Notes: generated from the sequence alone by a model not told the origin. 43,633 nucleotides of DNA from an uncultured Eubacteriales bacterium (GCA_900314795.1 OMWP01000030.1:1-43633), one strand, 5' to 3'. Counted from the stretch's first letter, positions 7,603-17,298 are shown. Program-made: numbers and translations.

Positions 7603-7656
7603 GTTGCTCTCCGTGATCTTTGTCAAATCATGTATCTAAAACTTGATTGCGACAAA

Positions 7657-7686
7657 AACAGCGACCGCCATGAAACAGTCGCTGTT
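7657..7686 (-). terminator. Terminator of the hrcA-grpE-dnaK-dnaJ operon
   Basis: AACAGCGAC pairs with GTCGCTGTT. The minus strand continues TTTTTGTC. It lies 5 bp after the dnaJ stop. Confidence 0.88.
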
Positions 7687-7691
7687 CAAAC

Positions 7692-8825
7692 TTATCCGAA
7701 GATATCTTTTAATTTTTCCTTAAAGCCTTTGCGTTTCTGGTAATTCCTGTCGCCCATCGCCGCGTCGAACTCCCTGATCAGATCCTTTTGCTTATTGTTC
7801 AGGTTCTTCGGCACCTCGATGACGACGCGCACATACTGATCGCCGCGGCCTCTGCCGCCCAAATGCTGTACGCCCTTGCCCTTGAGCTTGAACACATCGC
7901 CGGGCTGGGTGCCCTCATGGATATCGTAGCTCGCCTTACCGTCGAGGGTCGGCACGGTCACAGTCGCGCCCAGCGCCGCCTGAGCGAAGGTGATCGGCAG
8001 ATCGCACCAGATATCGTCGCCTCTGCGCTCAAAGATCGGGTGCGGACGGATGCCGATATATACATGCAGATCGCCTGCGGGGCCGCCGTTGACGCCGGAG
8101 TTACCGTGTCCGCCGACGTTGAGCACCTGCTCGTCGTTGATACCGGCGGGGACGTTGACCTCTACGGTCTTTTTACGGCGCACCTGACCGCGGCCGTTAC
8201 AGGTACGGCAGGGGGTCTCGATGATCTTTCCGCGACCCTTACAAGCGTCACAGGGACGGGAGGTCTGCACGGTGCCGAAGGGAGTACGCTGGTTGATGGT
8301 CACCTGACCTCTGCCGCCGCAGGCGGAGCAGGTCTTGGGTGTCGTACCCTTCTGCGCGCCGGTGCCGTTACAGTCCTTACAGGTGGAGATCGCCTGATAC
8401 TGCACGGTTTTTTTACAGCCCTTTGCCGCTTCTTCAAAGCTGATATACATGGTCGTTTCCACATCGGAGCCGCGTCGGGGGGCGTTGGGGTTCGCCGAAC
8501 GTCTGCCGCCGAAGCCGCCGAAGAAGCTTGAGAAGATATCGCCAATATCAATATCCTGACCGAAGGGCGAGCCTGCGCCGCCGGCGCCGTAGTTGGGATC
8601 GACGCCCGCGTGACCGAACTGGTCGTAACGCGCCTTCTTCTCGCTATCGGACAGAACCTCGTACGCCTCGTTGACCTCTTTGAACTTTTCCTCAGCCTCT
8701 TTGTCGCCGGGATGCAGGTCGGGATGGTACTTCTTTGCCGCCTGGCGGTATGCCTTTTTTATTTCATCGTCCGAGGCGCCCTTGTTCACGCCTAAGACCT
8801 CATAATAATCTCGTTTATCTGCCAT
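7692..8825 (-). CDS. dnaJ: Chaperone DnaJ (Hsp40)
   Basis: DnaJ delivers unfolded clients to DnaK and stimulates its ATPase. The J-domain (1-70) carries HPD at residues 34-36, followed by a Gly/Phe-rich linker. Four zinc-binding CxxCxGxG repeats then follow: [24 protein letters not shown] and CRTCNGRG. Two C-terminal substrate-binding beta domains complete the protein. Length 377 is usual. I chose the ATG at 8825. The four-codon longer GTG frame has no better ribosome site, and AGGTGG lies about 8 bp upstream of the ATG. The gap to dnaK holds a MITE and a hairpin repeat, so the operon has been opened by repeats without loss of the gene. Confidence 0.97.
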   Translation of the reverse strand: MADKRDYYEVLGVNKGASDDEIKKAYRQAAKKYHPDLHPGDKEAEEKFKEVNEAYEVLSDSEKKARYDQFGHAGVDPNYGAGGAGSPFGQDIDIGDIFSSFFGGFGGRRSANPNAPRRGSDVETTMYISFEEAAKGCKKTVQYQAISTCKDCNGTGAQKGTTPKTCSACGGRGQVTINQRTPFGTVQTSRPCDACKGRGKIIETPCRTCNGRGQVRRKKTVEVNVPAGINDEQVLNVGGHGNSGVNGGPAGDLHVYIGIRPHPIFERRGDDIWCDLPITFAQAALGATVTVPTLDGKASYDIHEGTQPGDVFKLKGKGVQHLGGRGRGDQYVRVVIEVPKNLNNKQKDLIREFDAAMGDRNYQKRKGFKEKLKDIFG

Positions 8826-8846
8826 GGTTTCACCCACCTACCGATC

Positions 8847-8888
8847 GTCATTGCGAGGCACTGTATTGTGCCGTGGCAATCTCAACCG
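8847..8888. repeat. CATTGCGAGG / GGCAATCTC hairpin before dnaJ
   Basis: GGCAC and GTGCC form the inner stem between the two fixed ends CATTGCGA and GGCAATCTCAACCG. Confidence 0.7.
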
Positions 8889-8900
8889 ATTTTTCTTATT

Positions 8901-9075
8901 ATACTAATCCTTAATAAAAACCTTTATCATCTATTGCGCTATATTACGTATAGCTTTGTTGGGCTTCTTGACAGGCGCCAGCCTGCCTGCGTCGCCCGCC
9001 TGCCTGCGTCGCCCGCCGCGCTATCCGAAATATATCACTAATATCTGATTAAATCTTTTTATCAAGGATTAGTAT
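8901..9075. repeat. MITE-like element copy 2, both ends type B, 175 bp
   Basis: Both ends read ATACTAATCCTT(A/G)ATAAAAA inward. The interior has the CAGGC-GCCA-GCCTG hairpin (8972-8985) and a duplicated CCTGCCTGCGTCGCC block. It sits between dnaK and dnaJ in a co-transcribed operon. Confidence 0.75.
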
Positions 9076-9166
9076 TAACGCATGATGCGGGCGAGTAAAG
9101 AGAGCCTTACCCGCCCGTTTATCATATCATATTGTTAACGCAACGTAAAGTGTATTCTTAACGAAA

Positions 9167-11032
<1,866 letters not shown>

Positions 11033-11067
11033 TTAAAATTGAAAATTGAATAATTAATAATTGATGT
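11033..11067. repeat. Heptad array H1, AT-rich
   Basis: Five 7-bp units: TTAAAAT, TGAAAAT, TGAATAA, TTAATAA, TTGATGT. It lies just before the dnaK ribosome site. Confidence 0.55.
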
Positions 11068-11160
11068 GGCTGCCTACGGCAGCATTTATATTATAATGAT
11101 GAACTGAAAAGTATACAAATCCAAAACGCGGACACGCGTGTCAGCGTTTCCCGATATGAT

Positions 11161-11195
11161 TCATTCTTCAGTATTCATCATTCATTTTTCAGTCA
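11161..11195. repeat. Heptad array H2
   Basis: Five 7-bp units: TCATTCT, TCAGTAT, TCATCAT, TCATTTT, TCAGTCA. It ends 7 bp before the last bases of grpE. Confidence 0.65.
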
Positions 11196-11202
11196 GAACG
11201 CC

Positions 11203-11751
11203 TCAGGCGTTTGCTACGACTACCATCGCGTGGCGGATGATCTTGTCGCCGATCTTGTAGCCCTTTTGGTAGACTGCCGAGATCGTGTTCTCGTCGAGGT
11301 TCTCATCCTCGACCATCGACACCGCGTTGTGCAGCTCGGGATCAAACGCATCGCCGACCTCACAGAACGGCTCGACCTTGAGCTTCTCGAAGCAGGTTTT
11401 CAGCTGAGCGGCGATCATCTCGACGCCCTTGGAAAACTCCTCGGGCACGTCCTTGCCGTCAAACTGCGCCAGCGCCTGCGTCATGCTGTCCGCGAGCGGT
11501 AACAGCTCCTTGACCGCCTTGGCGGTCGCGTCATCATAGATCTGGAGCTTCTCCGCCGAGGTGCGCTTGCGGTAGTTGTCATACTCGGCATAGAGCCTGA
11601 CGTATTTTTCCTTTTCCGCTTTCAGCTCCTCAGTGAGCTTTTCTTCTGCCGAAGGCTCCTTCTTTTCCTCCTCGACCGTCTCGGTCGCGGTTTCTTCTTC
11701 TTTTACCTTTTCGGTCTCTTCGACCTCAGGCTTTTTCTTTTCCTTTTTCAT
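11203..11751 (-). CDS. grpE: Nucleotide exchange factor GrpE
   Basis: GrpE releases ADP from DnaK. The first ~40 residues are a Lys/Glu/Val/Thr-rich disordered segment. A long helix then contains YVRLYAEYDNYRKRT, the GrpE dimerisation signature, and the C-terminal beta domain ends GDKIIRHAMVVVA, also diagnostic. Length 182 is usual. The start follows GAGGAGG. The gene lies 15 bp after hrcA and belongs to the CIRCE-controlled operon. Confidence 0.96.
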   Translation of the reverse strand: MKKEKKKPEVEETEKVKEEETATETVEEEKKEPSAEEKLTEELKAEKEKYVRLYAEYDNYRKRTSAEKLQIYDDATAKAVKELLPLADSMTQALAQFDGKDVPEEFSKGVEMIAAQLKTCFEKLKVEPFCEVGDAFDPELHNAVSMVEDENLDENTISAVYQKGYKIGDKIIRHAMVVVANA

Positions 11752-11766
11752 CTTGATCTATCCTCC

Positions 11767-12786
11767 TCAGAGCAATTCACCGATCGCGCGGGAGACACAT
11801 CCCGCCGCAAAGATGACCTCGCTCATAATGGTTTTGTAATCGATCCTCAGCGGTGCGATCACCGCCACAGCGCCGGCGTTCTCTCCGCCGATCTCGTAGC
11901 GGGCGGATACCACCGCGCTGTCTCTCAGCTCGGGGATCTTGCTCTCCTCGCCGAGATAGATCATATGGGTACGACTGCTGTTGAGCAGTCCCGAAATCGT
12001 TTTATTGTCGCTCAAAAAGCGGATCGCGTTGCGCGCGCTGTCAAAATCGTAGCTGTCCGAGAACAGCAGGTTGGTCTGTCCTGCAACGGTCACGTTGATC
12101 TCGAGAGCGTTTTGCACCGCCTCATAGATCGCGACCAGCACATCGGGGATGAAGAGCGTCAGCTCGCCCATGCCCGAAGCGGCGGTTTGCAGATAACCCT
12201 GCGTCACATCCGTGAGCTTAACGCCCGCGAACGCCTCGTTCACCGCCTTGTCGAACATCGACAGCAGCTGCGGCGTGAGGACGAACTCGCATCGGAACAA
12301 TCTCGACTTGACCATCCCGTTGGACGTGACGAGCACCACCATCGAGGTGTGCCGTCCCGTGGACACAAAGCGGATCCTGTGGATCCTCGCCTCATCGGAG
12401 GACGGGGTAGTCACGGCGGACGCTGCTTTGGTCAGCTGCGACAGCACCATCGCGGTGCGGCTGAGAATGCTCTCCGGAGCGCCTGCGCCCGATCGGATGC
12501 CGCGCTCGATATTCTCACGCAGTCGCTCGGGCAGGATCGCCGGCTTCATCAGATGATCGATGTAGTAGCGATAGCCCTGCTTGGTCGGCACGCGACCCGC
12601 CGAGGTGTGCGGCTGGTGGAGATAGCCCTCCTCGTCCAGCGACTTAAGCTCGTTGCGGACGGTCGCGGACGATACGCCGAGATCCGTTTCTTCCAGCAGT
12701 GCCTTGGAGCCGATCGGCTCACCCGTGCGGATGTAGGTGTCGATCACCGCGGACAGTATCTTCTCTTTTCGTAAAGCGAGCCCCAT
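11767..12786 (-). CDS. hrcA: Heat-inducible transcription repressor HrcA
   Basis: HrcA binds CIRCE and represses chaperone genes until heat shock occupies GroEL and lowers HrcA activity (family knowledge). The winged-helix domain contains SSATVRNELKSLDEEGYL and HTSAGRVPTKQGYRYYID near residues 37-75, both strongly diagnostic. The C-terminal half is the GAF-like dimer domain ending in FAAGCVSRAIGELL. I chose the ATG at 12786 (339 residues) because AAAGGAGG lies 7 bp upstream. Upstream ATGs at 12813 and 12837 lack this. A perfect CIRCE lies 110 bp upstream, so the operon is autoregulated. A hairpin repeat sits in the leader. Confidence 0.96.
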   Translation of the reverse strand: MGLALRKEKILSAVIDTYIRTGEPIGSKALLEETDLGVSSATVRNELKSLDEEGYLHQPHTSAGRVPTKQGYRYYIDHLMKPAILPERLRENIERGIRSGAGAPESILSRTAMVLSQLTKAASAVTTPSSDEARIHRIRFVSTGRHTSMVVLVTSNGMVKSRLFRCEFVLTPQLLSMFDKAVNEAFAGVKLTDVTQGYLQTAASGMGELTLFIPDVLVAIYEAVQNALEINVTVAGQTNLLFSDSYDFDSARNAIRFLSDNKTISGLLNSSRTHMIYLGEESKIPELRDSAVVSARYEIGGENAGAVAVIAPLRIDYKTIMSEVIFAAGCVSRAIGELL

Positions 12787-12832
12787 ACTGTCGCCTCCTT
12801 TGCCTGCGGTCATTGGAGCGCCTTTTTCAAAA

Positions 12833-12878
12833 GTCATTGCGAGGGCGAACCTTGTTCAGCCCGTGGCAATCTCAACCG
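12833..12878. repeat. CATTGCGAGG / GGCAATCTC hairpin in the hrcA leader
   Basis: Inner stem GGGC with AAC on one side, GTT and GCCC on the other. It would be in the 5' leader of the heat-shock mRNA. Confidence 0.7.
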
Positions 12879-12896
12879 ATTGACGATCGAGGTGTT

Positions 12897-12923
12897 TTAG
12901 CACTCTCGATGTTCGAGTGCTAA
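12897..12923. promoter_or_regulatory. CIRCE operator, perfect
   Basis: TTAGCACTC - 9 bp - GAGTGCTAA is the full HrcA operator consensus. It lies 11 bp downstream of the -10 box, over the expected transcription start. Confidence 0.97.
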
Positions 12924-12934
12924 CAACAATACTT

Positions 12935-12962
12935 AGTATATCCCAAAATCAGAAAAAGTCAA
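12935..12962 (-). promoter_or_regulatory. Promoter of the hrcA operon
   Basis: On the minus strand TTGACT (12957-12962) and TATACT (12935-12940) have a 16-bp spacer, a vegetative-type promoter as expected for HrcA-controlled genes. Confidence 0.8.
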
Positions 12963-13148
12963 TATTTTATTTGTGAATTTTTTGTTAAACAGGAAAAATT
13001 TATGCGGAGAACGGTTAACGGTTACGGGATCTGCTCCGCATTTGGGAGACATTTATCGGATGGGGTTTCGAGATGTCGCGAGCGTCATCCCCTACGATAT
13101 ACGTTTCAGCTTTATATATCAATGGGTGAGGGCGGAGCCCTCCCTTCA

Positions 13149-13190
13149 CTGTTATCTGTTATCTATTATCCGTTCTCTGTTCTCCGTCAT
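13149..13190. repeat. Heptad array H3, abutting a -35 box
   Basis: Six units: CTGTTAT, CTGTTAT, CTATTAT, CCGTTCT, CTGTTCT, CCGTCAT. The last base is the first T of the -35 TTGACA at 13190. Confidence 0.75.
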
Positions 13191-13218
13191 TGACATTTTC
13201 CGACAATATCTTTATACT
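13190..13218 (+). promoter_or_regulatory. Promoter of the two small membrane genes
   Basis: TTGACA (13190-13195) and TATACT (13213-13218) have a 17-bp spacer, 31 bp before the first start codon. Confidence 0.85.
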
Positions 13219-13249
13219 ATATATTATATGATATAAAGGAGCTAAACCT

Positions 13250-13534
13250 ATGATCCTTACCTTTGTGACAGCGATCCTGTGCTTTGCGGCGGCGATCATC
13301 ATGCTCACGCCGTATTTTCGCAAGCTGACCCTGCTGCGCCCGATGGCGTTCTATCTGATCTTTCAGGGTGCGTGGCACATCTTCTCATTTTTGATCTATG
13401 AGCTGTATCCCACCTCGGTAGTGCCGGATTACGTCAACCGCATCGGCACGATCCTGATCGTGCTGTACTACATCTTCATGCTGCTGATGACGCGCAAGAA
13501 GTCCAAACGCAAGAAGAGAGAGAAAGCGCAATGA
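13250..13534 (+). CDS. Small three-helix membrane protein, unknown
   Basis: The 94-residue protein has three hydrophobic segments (about 2-20, 30-50 and 63-80) and ends in a very basic tail, RKKSKRKKREKAQ. No family is recognised. It follows AAAGGAG and a near-consensus promoter. Its last four bases ATGA are shared with the start of the next gene, so the two are translationally coupled. The two proteins have the same layout, TM-TM-TM plus charged tail, and similar phrases (RKLTLLRPMAFYLIFQGAWH and RKPMMFILSGFMVFLGVWE), suggesting duplicated partners of a heteromer (inference). Confidence 0.85.
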   Translation: MILTFVTAILCFAAAIIMLTPYFRKLTLLRPMAFYLIFQGAWHIFSFLIYELYPTSVVPDYVNRIGTILIVLYYIFMLLMTRKKSKRKKREKAQ

Positions 13535-13803
13535 GCGGATACTTATATACCGCCATCTGGTTTTTGCTGGCGGCTTACCTGATCTATGTGACCGTGACCC
13601 GTTACCGTAAGCCGATGATGTTCATCCTGTCGGGCTTCATGGTATTCTTAGGCGTATGGGAGCTGGTCAACACCCTGACGCCGATCGACCTCAAAAGCGG
13701 CGTATACGGCTGGATCTACCGCGGCATCGCGCTGGTGGTGCTGGTGCTGTGCCTGATCTGGTATTTTGTGATGCGGAACAGAGATGACGATGATGAGAAG
13801 TGA
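13531..13803 (+). CDS. Small three-helix membrane protein, partner of the preceding gene
   Basis: The 90-residue protein has hydrophobic segments at about 3-21, 28-46 and 63-81, then an acidic tail RNRDDDDEK. Where the first protein ends basic, this one ends acidic, which suggests their tails could pair (inference). The start overlaps the previous stop in ATGA. No clear terminator follows before the rpsT promoter. Confidence 0.85.
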   Translation: MSGYLYTAIWFLLAAYLIYVTVTRYRKPMMFILSGFMVFLGVWELVNTLTPIDLKSGVYGWIYRGIALVVLVLCLIWYFVMRNRDDDDEK

Positions 13804-13884
13804 GCCTTGTGCCACAACATCTTGTGCCATGGCGCGATCAAAAATACTATCATCAAAAAAATCCCGCAAAAATCCAGAAAATGC

Positions 13885-13913
13885 TTGCATTTTACACGTA
13901 TTAATGGTATGAT
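13885..13913 (+). promoter_or_regulatory. Promoter of rpsT
   Basis: TTGCAT (13885-13890) and TATGAT (13908-13913) have a 17-bp spacer. Confidence 0.7.
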
Positions 13914-13938
13914 TGATTGTACGTGAAAGCGTTTATAC

Positions 13939-13970
13939 CCGATTTCGGTGCCGTGTTAAACCGAATTCGG
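13939..13970 (+). promoter_or_regulatory. Leader hairpin of rpsT mRNA
   Basis: CCGATTTCGG and CCGAATTCGG can pair over 9 of 10 positions with a 12-nt loop, 35 nt before the start codon. It may be a site of feedback by S20. This is inferred from position only. Confidence 0.4.
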
Positions 13971-14004
13971 ATTACTATTTATTGTTTTTTAAGGAGGTGG
14001 GACA

Positions 14005-14265
14005 ATGCCGAATATTAAATCAGCTAAGAAGCGCGTTAAGGTCATCGCTACCAAGACCGCACAGAACAAGGCGATCAAATCCGCCCTCAAGACCTACATC
14101 AAGAAGGCGTATATCGCGGTAGATACCAACGCTGATGATAAGGTTGAGGCGGTACGTCTTGCTACTAAGAAAATCGACATGGCTGTTACCAAGGGTATTC
14201 TGCACAAGAATACTGCCGCGAGAGCGAAGTCTTCTCTGGCAAAGCGTCTGAACGCTTCCGCGTAA
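14005..14265 (+). CDS. rpsT: 30S ribosomal protein S20
   Basis: S20 binds 16S rRNA early in small-subunit assembly. The 86-residue, Lys/Ala-rich protein starts [11 protein letters not shown] and contains [17 protein letters not shown] and a C-terminal [15 protein letters not shown], all typical of bS20. The start follows AAGGAGGTGG. It is a single-gene unit with its own promoter and terminator. Confidence 0.97.
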   Translation: MPNIKSAKKRVKVIATKTAQNKAIKSALKTYIKKAYIAVDTNADDKVEAVRLATKKIDMAVTKGILHKNTAARAKSSLAKRLNASA

Positions 14266-14301
14266 TGTCATGCGATCGATTATTGTCAATCAGTATACGA
14301 T

Positions 14302-14328
14302 AAAAGCAGGCTTTGCGCCTGCTTTTTT
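14302..14328 (+). terminator. Terminator of rpsT
   Basis: GCAGGC and GCCTGC flank a 5-nt loop and are followed by six Ts. Leading A-run extends the stem. Confidence 0.9.
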
Positions 14329-14349
14329 GTTTGAGGTTTTCTTATAGAA

Positions 14350-14378
14350 ACAGCTCCCTGTAAACCACAGGGAGCTGT
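14350..14378 (-). terminator. Terminator of the acpP transcript
   Basis: ACAGCTCCCTGT pairs with ACAGGGAGCTGT over 12 bp with a 5-nt loop. The minus strand continues TTTCTATAAG. Confidence 0.85.
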
Positions 14379-14390
14379 TGTCGTATGCGC

Positions 14391-14621
14391 TTATTTCTTC
14401 TGATTCTTCTCCAAAAAGCTGAGGATATCGCCGACGGTCTCAAAGCTCGCGAGCTCCTCGTCGGGGATGACGATGCCGTGCTCCTCCTCGATGGTCATCA
14501 GCATTTGCAGCACGTCGAGGCTGTCCGCGCCGAGATCCTCCTTGATACGGCTTTCCTTGGTGATCTCCATGCCGTTTAAGTGGAGCTGTTCGTCCAGAAT
14601 CTTCTTTAAGTCTTCAAACAT
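14391..14621 (-). CDS. acpP: Acyl carrier protein
   Basis: ACP carries growing fatty acids on a phosphopantetheine arm. The attachment serine is Ser34 in LGADSLDVLQML, the classic DSL motif. The protein is acidic and 76 residues long, as usual. The start follows AAGGAGG. It lies after plsX, separated by 165 bp with two GTAGGG hairpins, and is the last gene of the fatty-acid cluster before a strong terminator. Since genomes of this group may have several ACPs, a specialised role cannot be excluded, but proximity to plsX supports fatty acid and phospholipid synthesis. Confidence 0.94.
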   Translation of the reverse strand: MFEDLKKILDEQLHLNGMEITKESRIKEDLGADSLDVLQMLMTIEEEHGIVIPDEELASFETVGDILSFLEKNQKK

Positions 14622-14673
14622 GTTATTCCTCCTTTTTATATATCATTAATAAGCAAAGCAAATCAATTCTATC

Positions 14674-14697
14674 GTGGGGATGACCATCGGTCATCCG
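14674..14697. repeat. GTAGGG-family hairpin (GTGGGG variant)
   Basis: GGATGACC pairs with GGTCATCC around AT. Confidence 0.6.
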
Positions 14698-14758
14698 CAG
14701 AATGGTGAATGTTTCAACAATCGAAAGCCTTAGATAGAAAAACAACGATTCTACCAAG

Positions 14759-14782
14759 CGGACGAGCAATGCTCGTCCCTAC
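14759..14782. repeat. GTAGGG hairpin after plsX
   Basis: GGACGAGC pairs with GCTCGTCC around AAT, ending in CCCTAC. It lies 5 bp from the plsX stop. Confidence 0.75.
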
Positions 14783-14786
14783 ATAT

Positions 14787-15794
14787 TTATCCTTTCAATC
14801 TTTCGAGCGCTGACTCGATCTCGGCGTTCATCGCGCCGGCGGACATCTTGTACGCCTGATCGATGCAGATACGCACCGCGTTGGCGTCGGAGCTGCCGTG
14901 ACCTTTGACGATGGTCTTTTCACAGCCGAGCAGCACCGAGCCGCCGTAGTTGTGGTAATTCATGAATTCCTTTTCTTCCATGAACATCTTCTTCATCAAC
15001 AGCGCGCCGAGCTTGTAGATGGGCTTGGAGTAGATATCCTTTTTCAGCTTTTTGAGCAGCTCCAGCGCCGTGCCCTCGGTCGTCTTGACCAGCACATTGC
15101 CCGAAAAGCCGTCACACACCACCAGATCATATTTGCCCGACAGCAGGTCGCGGCTCTCCATATTGCCGACAAAGTTGATACTGTCGCAGGCGCCCAGCAT
15201 CGGGTACGCCTTTTTGCGCAGGTCGTCGCCCTTCTCGCTCTCAACGCCGACGTTCAGCAGCGCGACGCGCGGATTCTTTACCCCGTAGACATTTTTGAGA
15301 TACGCCGAGCCGAGGATGGCTTGGTGCAGCAGCATCTCGGGGGTGATATCCACGTTCGCGCCCGAATCGCAAATACCCACGATGCCGCCGTCCATGGTCG
15401 GCAAGATCGGACAGAAGGCGGGTCGGCGGATGCCGCGGATACGACCGATCCGCAGTGTTGCCGCGGCGATCAGCGCGCCTGTAGCGCCGGTCGAGATCAC
15501 GCCCGAGATCTCGGGATCCTTGCGGAGCATCGTGATCGCTTTGATCATCGAGCTGTCGCGCTTGAGGCGGATCGCGTCGGTGGGCTTATCCTCGCCGGTG
15601 ATCACCTCGGGCGCGTGGACGATCTCGATCTGCTCGCCCGTATAGCCGAGGCGGTCGAGCTCGCTTTTTATGATATTTTCGTCGCCTGTCAGGATCAGGC
15701 TGAGATCCTCATGCTCCTTGATGGCGAGTACCGCGCCCTCGACATTAGCCGCAGGGCTTTTATCGCCGCCGAAGCAATCAACAATCAATTTCAT
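14787..15794 (-). CDS. plsX: Phosphate acyltransferase PlsX
   Basis: PlsX interconverts acyl-ACP and acyl-phosphate at the membrane surface and feeds PlsY in phospholipid synthesis. The start MKLIVDCFGGDKSP, the central SGVISTGATGALIAAAT, and the NYGGSVLLGCEKTIVKGHGSS near the C-terminus are diagnostic. Length 335 is typical. The ATG at 15794 follows GAGGTG. The 24-codon longer frame upstream reads into a GTAGGG hairpin and is not real. It sits downstream of fakA, the DegV gene and a GNAT-like gene on the same strand, although a MITE and hairpins occupy the gap to them. Confidence 0.96.
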   Translation of the reverse strand: MKLIVDCFGGDKSPAANVEGAVLAIKEHEDLSLILTGDENIIKSELDRLGYTGEQIEIVHAPEVITGEDKPTDAIRLKRDSSMIKAITMLRKDPEISGVISTGATGALIAAATLRIGRIRGIRRPAFCPILPTMDGGIVGICDSGANVDITPEMLLHQAILGSAYLKNVYGVKNPRVALLNVGVESEKGDDLRKKAYPMLGACDSINFVGNMESRDLLSGKYDLVVCDGFSGNVLVKTTEGTALELLKKLKKDIYSKPIYKLGALLMKKMFMEEKEFMNYHNYGGSVLLGCEKTIVKGHGSSDANAVRICIDQAYKMSAGAMNAEIESALERLKG

Positions 15795-15812
15795 AAAGCA
15801 CCTCAACTTATT

Positions 15813-15837
15813 GTAGGGGAGGGTCTTGACCCTCCCG
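15813..15837. repeat. GTAGGG hairpin in plsX leader
   Basis: GGGAGGGTC pairs with GACCCTCCC around TT. An inverted near-identical copy lies at 16070-16094, so the pair brackets MITE copy 3. Confidence 0.8.
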
Positions 15838-15883
15838 TTCGGAAACCAAAATTGATTTCCGATCATATCATAAATACCTTTTC

Positions 15884-16021
15884 ATACTAAGTATCCATTA
15901 AACGCTTTAACAAATTTGTTAGCGAGAAATTTCGCAGAGCAAGGCGGAGGACGCAGGCATACTGGCGTATGTCAAGGACGACACGCAATAAATGTTAAAG
16001 TGTTTTAATGATACTTAGTAT
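15884..16021. repeat. MITE-like element copy 3, both ends type A, 138 bp
   Basis: The ends are ATACTAAGTATCCATTAAAC and, inward from the right, ATACTAAGTATCATTAAAAC. The interior hairpin CATAC-TGGC-GTATG (15958-15971) matches the position of CAGGC/GCCTG in copies 2 and 4 with two compensated changes. This is the shortest, simplest copy. Confidence 0.8.
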
Positions 16022-16069
16022 CATATATTACTCTCTCAAACTCTCTTTGTCCGTCAAATATCGGACAAT

Positions 16070-16094
16070 CGGGAGGGTCAAGACCCTCCCCTAC
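16070..16094. repeat. GTAGGG hairpin, inverted partner of 15813-15837
   Basis: GGGAGGGTC and GACCCTCCC around AA, ending CCCTAC. Confidence 0.8.
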
Positions 16095-16115
16095 AAAGAA
16101 AATATGTGTTGAAAG

Positions 16116-16158
16116 CGGTTGAGATTCCCACGTCGGGCGTTGCCCTCCTCGGAATGAC
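16116..16158. repeat. CATTGCGAGG / GGCAATCTC-type hairpin, diverged
   Basis: CGGTTGAGATT and GGAATGAC ends enclose GGGC-GTT-GCCC. The outer pairing is weakened by ATTCC in place of ATTGC. Confidence 0.55.
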
Positions 16159-16176
16159 ATTGGTACTGTTATGTTA

Positions 16177-17298
16177 TTATCCTATCTTCTTCACATAAGC
16201 TCTTCTGCGCTTATGCTTGACTTCCTTGAACCGCTTCCACTGGTTCTGGATCGCGGCATTATCTTCCAAATTCAAATTCGTTTCCGCGTATTCGATGCGG
16301 TCATCCTGCAGGATCTTCAGGATCTCGGCAGAGATCGCCGTCGATACGCCGCGGTTGAGATAGGTCGGGTCGACCGCGATCAGTCCGAAGTCGATCACCG
16401 ACGGGTGCTTGATCGCCCACAGCAGACGGATCAGCGCCAACGGTGTGAGCTTGCCGCGGGACTTCTGCACCGCCCTCGCGATAGAAGGGAAACAGATACC
16501 GATGCACACCGCGCGGTCGTTTTCATCAAGAATGATCGCGACGTGCTTTAAGTCAACGATCAGCTTGAACGACTTGATGATCTCGCGCTTCATCGCCTCG
16601 GTAAAGGGCACGGTGCCATACAGATTCTCATAGCCCTTGTCGATCAGCCCAAAGAAATCGTCGCCGTATTTGTCGATGAAGTCGGAGATATTCTTCGCCT
16701 GACCGAAATGCAGATTGTAGCGTTTCATAACGAAATCCGCCATCTTGCGCATGGTGCCGTCGTCCTCATCGGGCGGGTAGATCTTGCTCTCCGTCCAGTC
16801 GACTTCCTTCTCAAAGCCGAGGTTCTCGATCAGCTTCGCGTAATAGGGCGCGTTGTAATGCTCCTCAAAGGTCGAGAGCTGATCAAAGCCGTCGACTAAC
16901 AGTCCCTCGCGTTCGAGGTCGGAGAAGCCCAGAGGGCCGTGGATCGTGTCCATGCCCTTCTTCTTTGCCCACTCCTCCACTGCGGAAAAGAGCTTTTCGG
17001 CAACCTCCTGACTGTCGATCGCGTCAAAGCGGGTGAAGCGGACGCGCTTTTCGTTGTTCTTCTTATTCGCCGCGCGCTGGATGATCCCCTGGATCCTGCC
17101 GACAGGCTTGTCGCCGTCAAAGGCGAGGAAGTTGACGATATCACAGGAGTCGTTGTAGGTAAAATTCGGTTTGAACATCGCCTTTTCGTCACCGTACAGC
17201 GGCGGAACGAAATACGGATTATCGCGGTACAGATCGAGCGGAAAATCGATGAACTGCTTTTGTTCTCTTTTCGTTGATACTTCTTTGATGGTGATCAT
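16177..17298 (-). CDS. GNAT-fold acyltransferase-like protein (YghO-like)
   Basis: The start MITIKEVSTKREQKQFIDFP, then YRDNPYFVPPLYGDEKAMF, KPVGRIQGII, and a C-terminal NLNLEDNAAIQNQWKRF with HKRRRAYVKKI resemble a broadly distributed ~370-residue acyl-CoA N-acyltransferase-fold family related to E. coli YghO. Its substrate is unknown. The ATG at 17298 follows GAGGA. The longer frame to 17370 overlaps repeat DNA and lacks a ribosome site. It lies between a DegV gene and plsX, so a role in lipid or acyl-chain metabolism is a reasonable inference. Family recognition is from memory of the conserved ends. Substrate assignment is not supported. Confidence 0.6.
   Translation of the reverse strand: MITIKEVSTKREQKQFIDFPLDLYRDNPYFVPPLYGDEKAMFKPNFTYNDSCDIVNFLAFDGDKPVGRIQGIIQRAANKKNNEKRVRFTRFDAIDSQEVAEKLFSAVEEWAKKKGMDTIHGPLGFSDLEREGLLVDGFDQLSTFEEHYNAPYYAKLIENLGFEKEVDWTESKIYPPDEDDGTMRKMADFVMKRYNLHFGQAKNISDFIDKYGDDFFGLIDKGYENLYGTVPFTEAMKREIIKSFKLIVDLKHVAIILDENDRAVCIGICFPSIARAVQKSRGKLTPLALIRLLWAIKHPSVIDFGLIAVDPTYLNRGVSTAISAEILKILQDDRIEYAETNLNLEDNAAIQNQWKRFKEVKHKRRRAYVKKIG

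Noticed and set aside
12928-12942. MITE end inside the hrcA promoter (ATACTTAGTAT)
   Set aside because: The 11-bp match is a short near-palindrome that also forms the -10 box. No other MITE sequence is next to it, so chance or functional constraint is enough.
12973-13236. Plus-strand frame between the hrcA and 13250 promoters
   Set aside because: It runs through the heptad array and the promoter of the next gene, and has no ribosome site.
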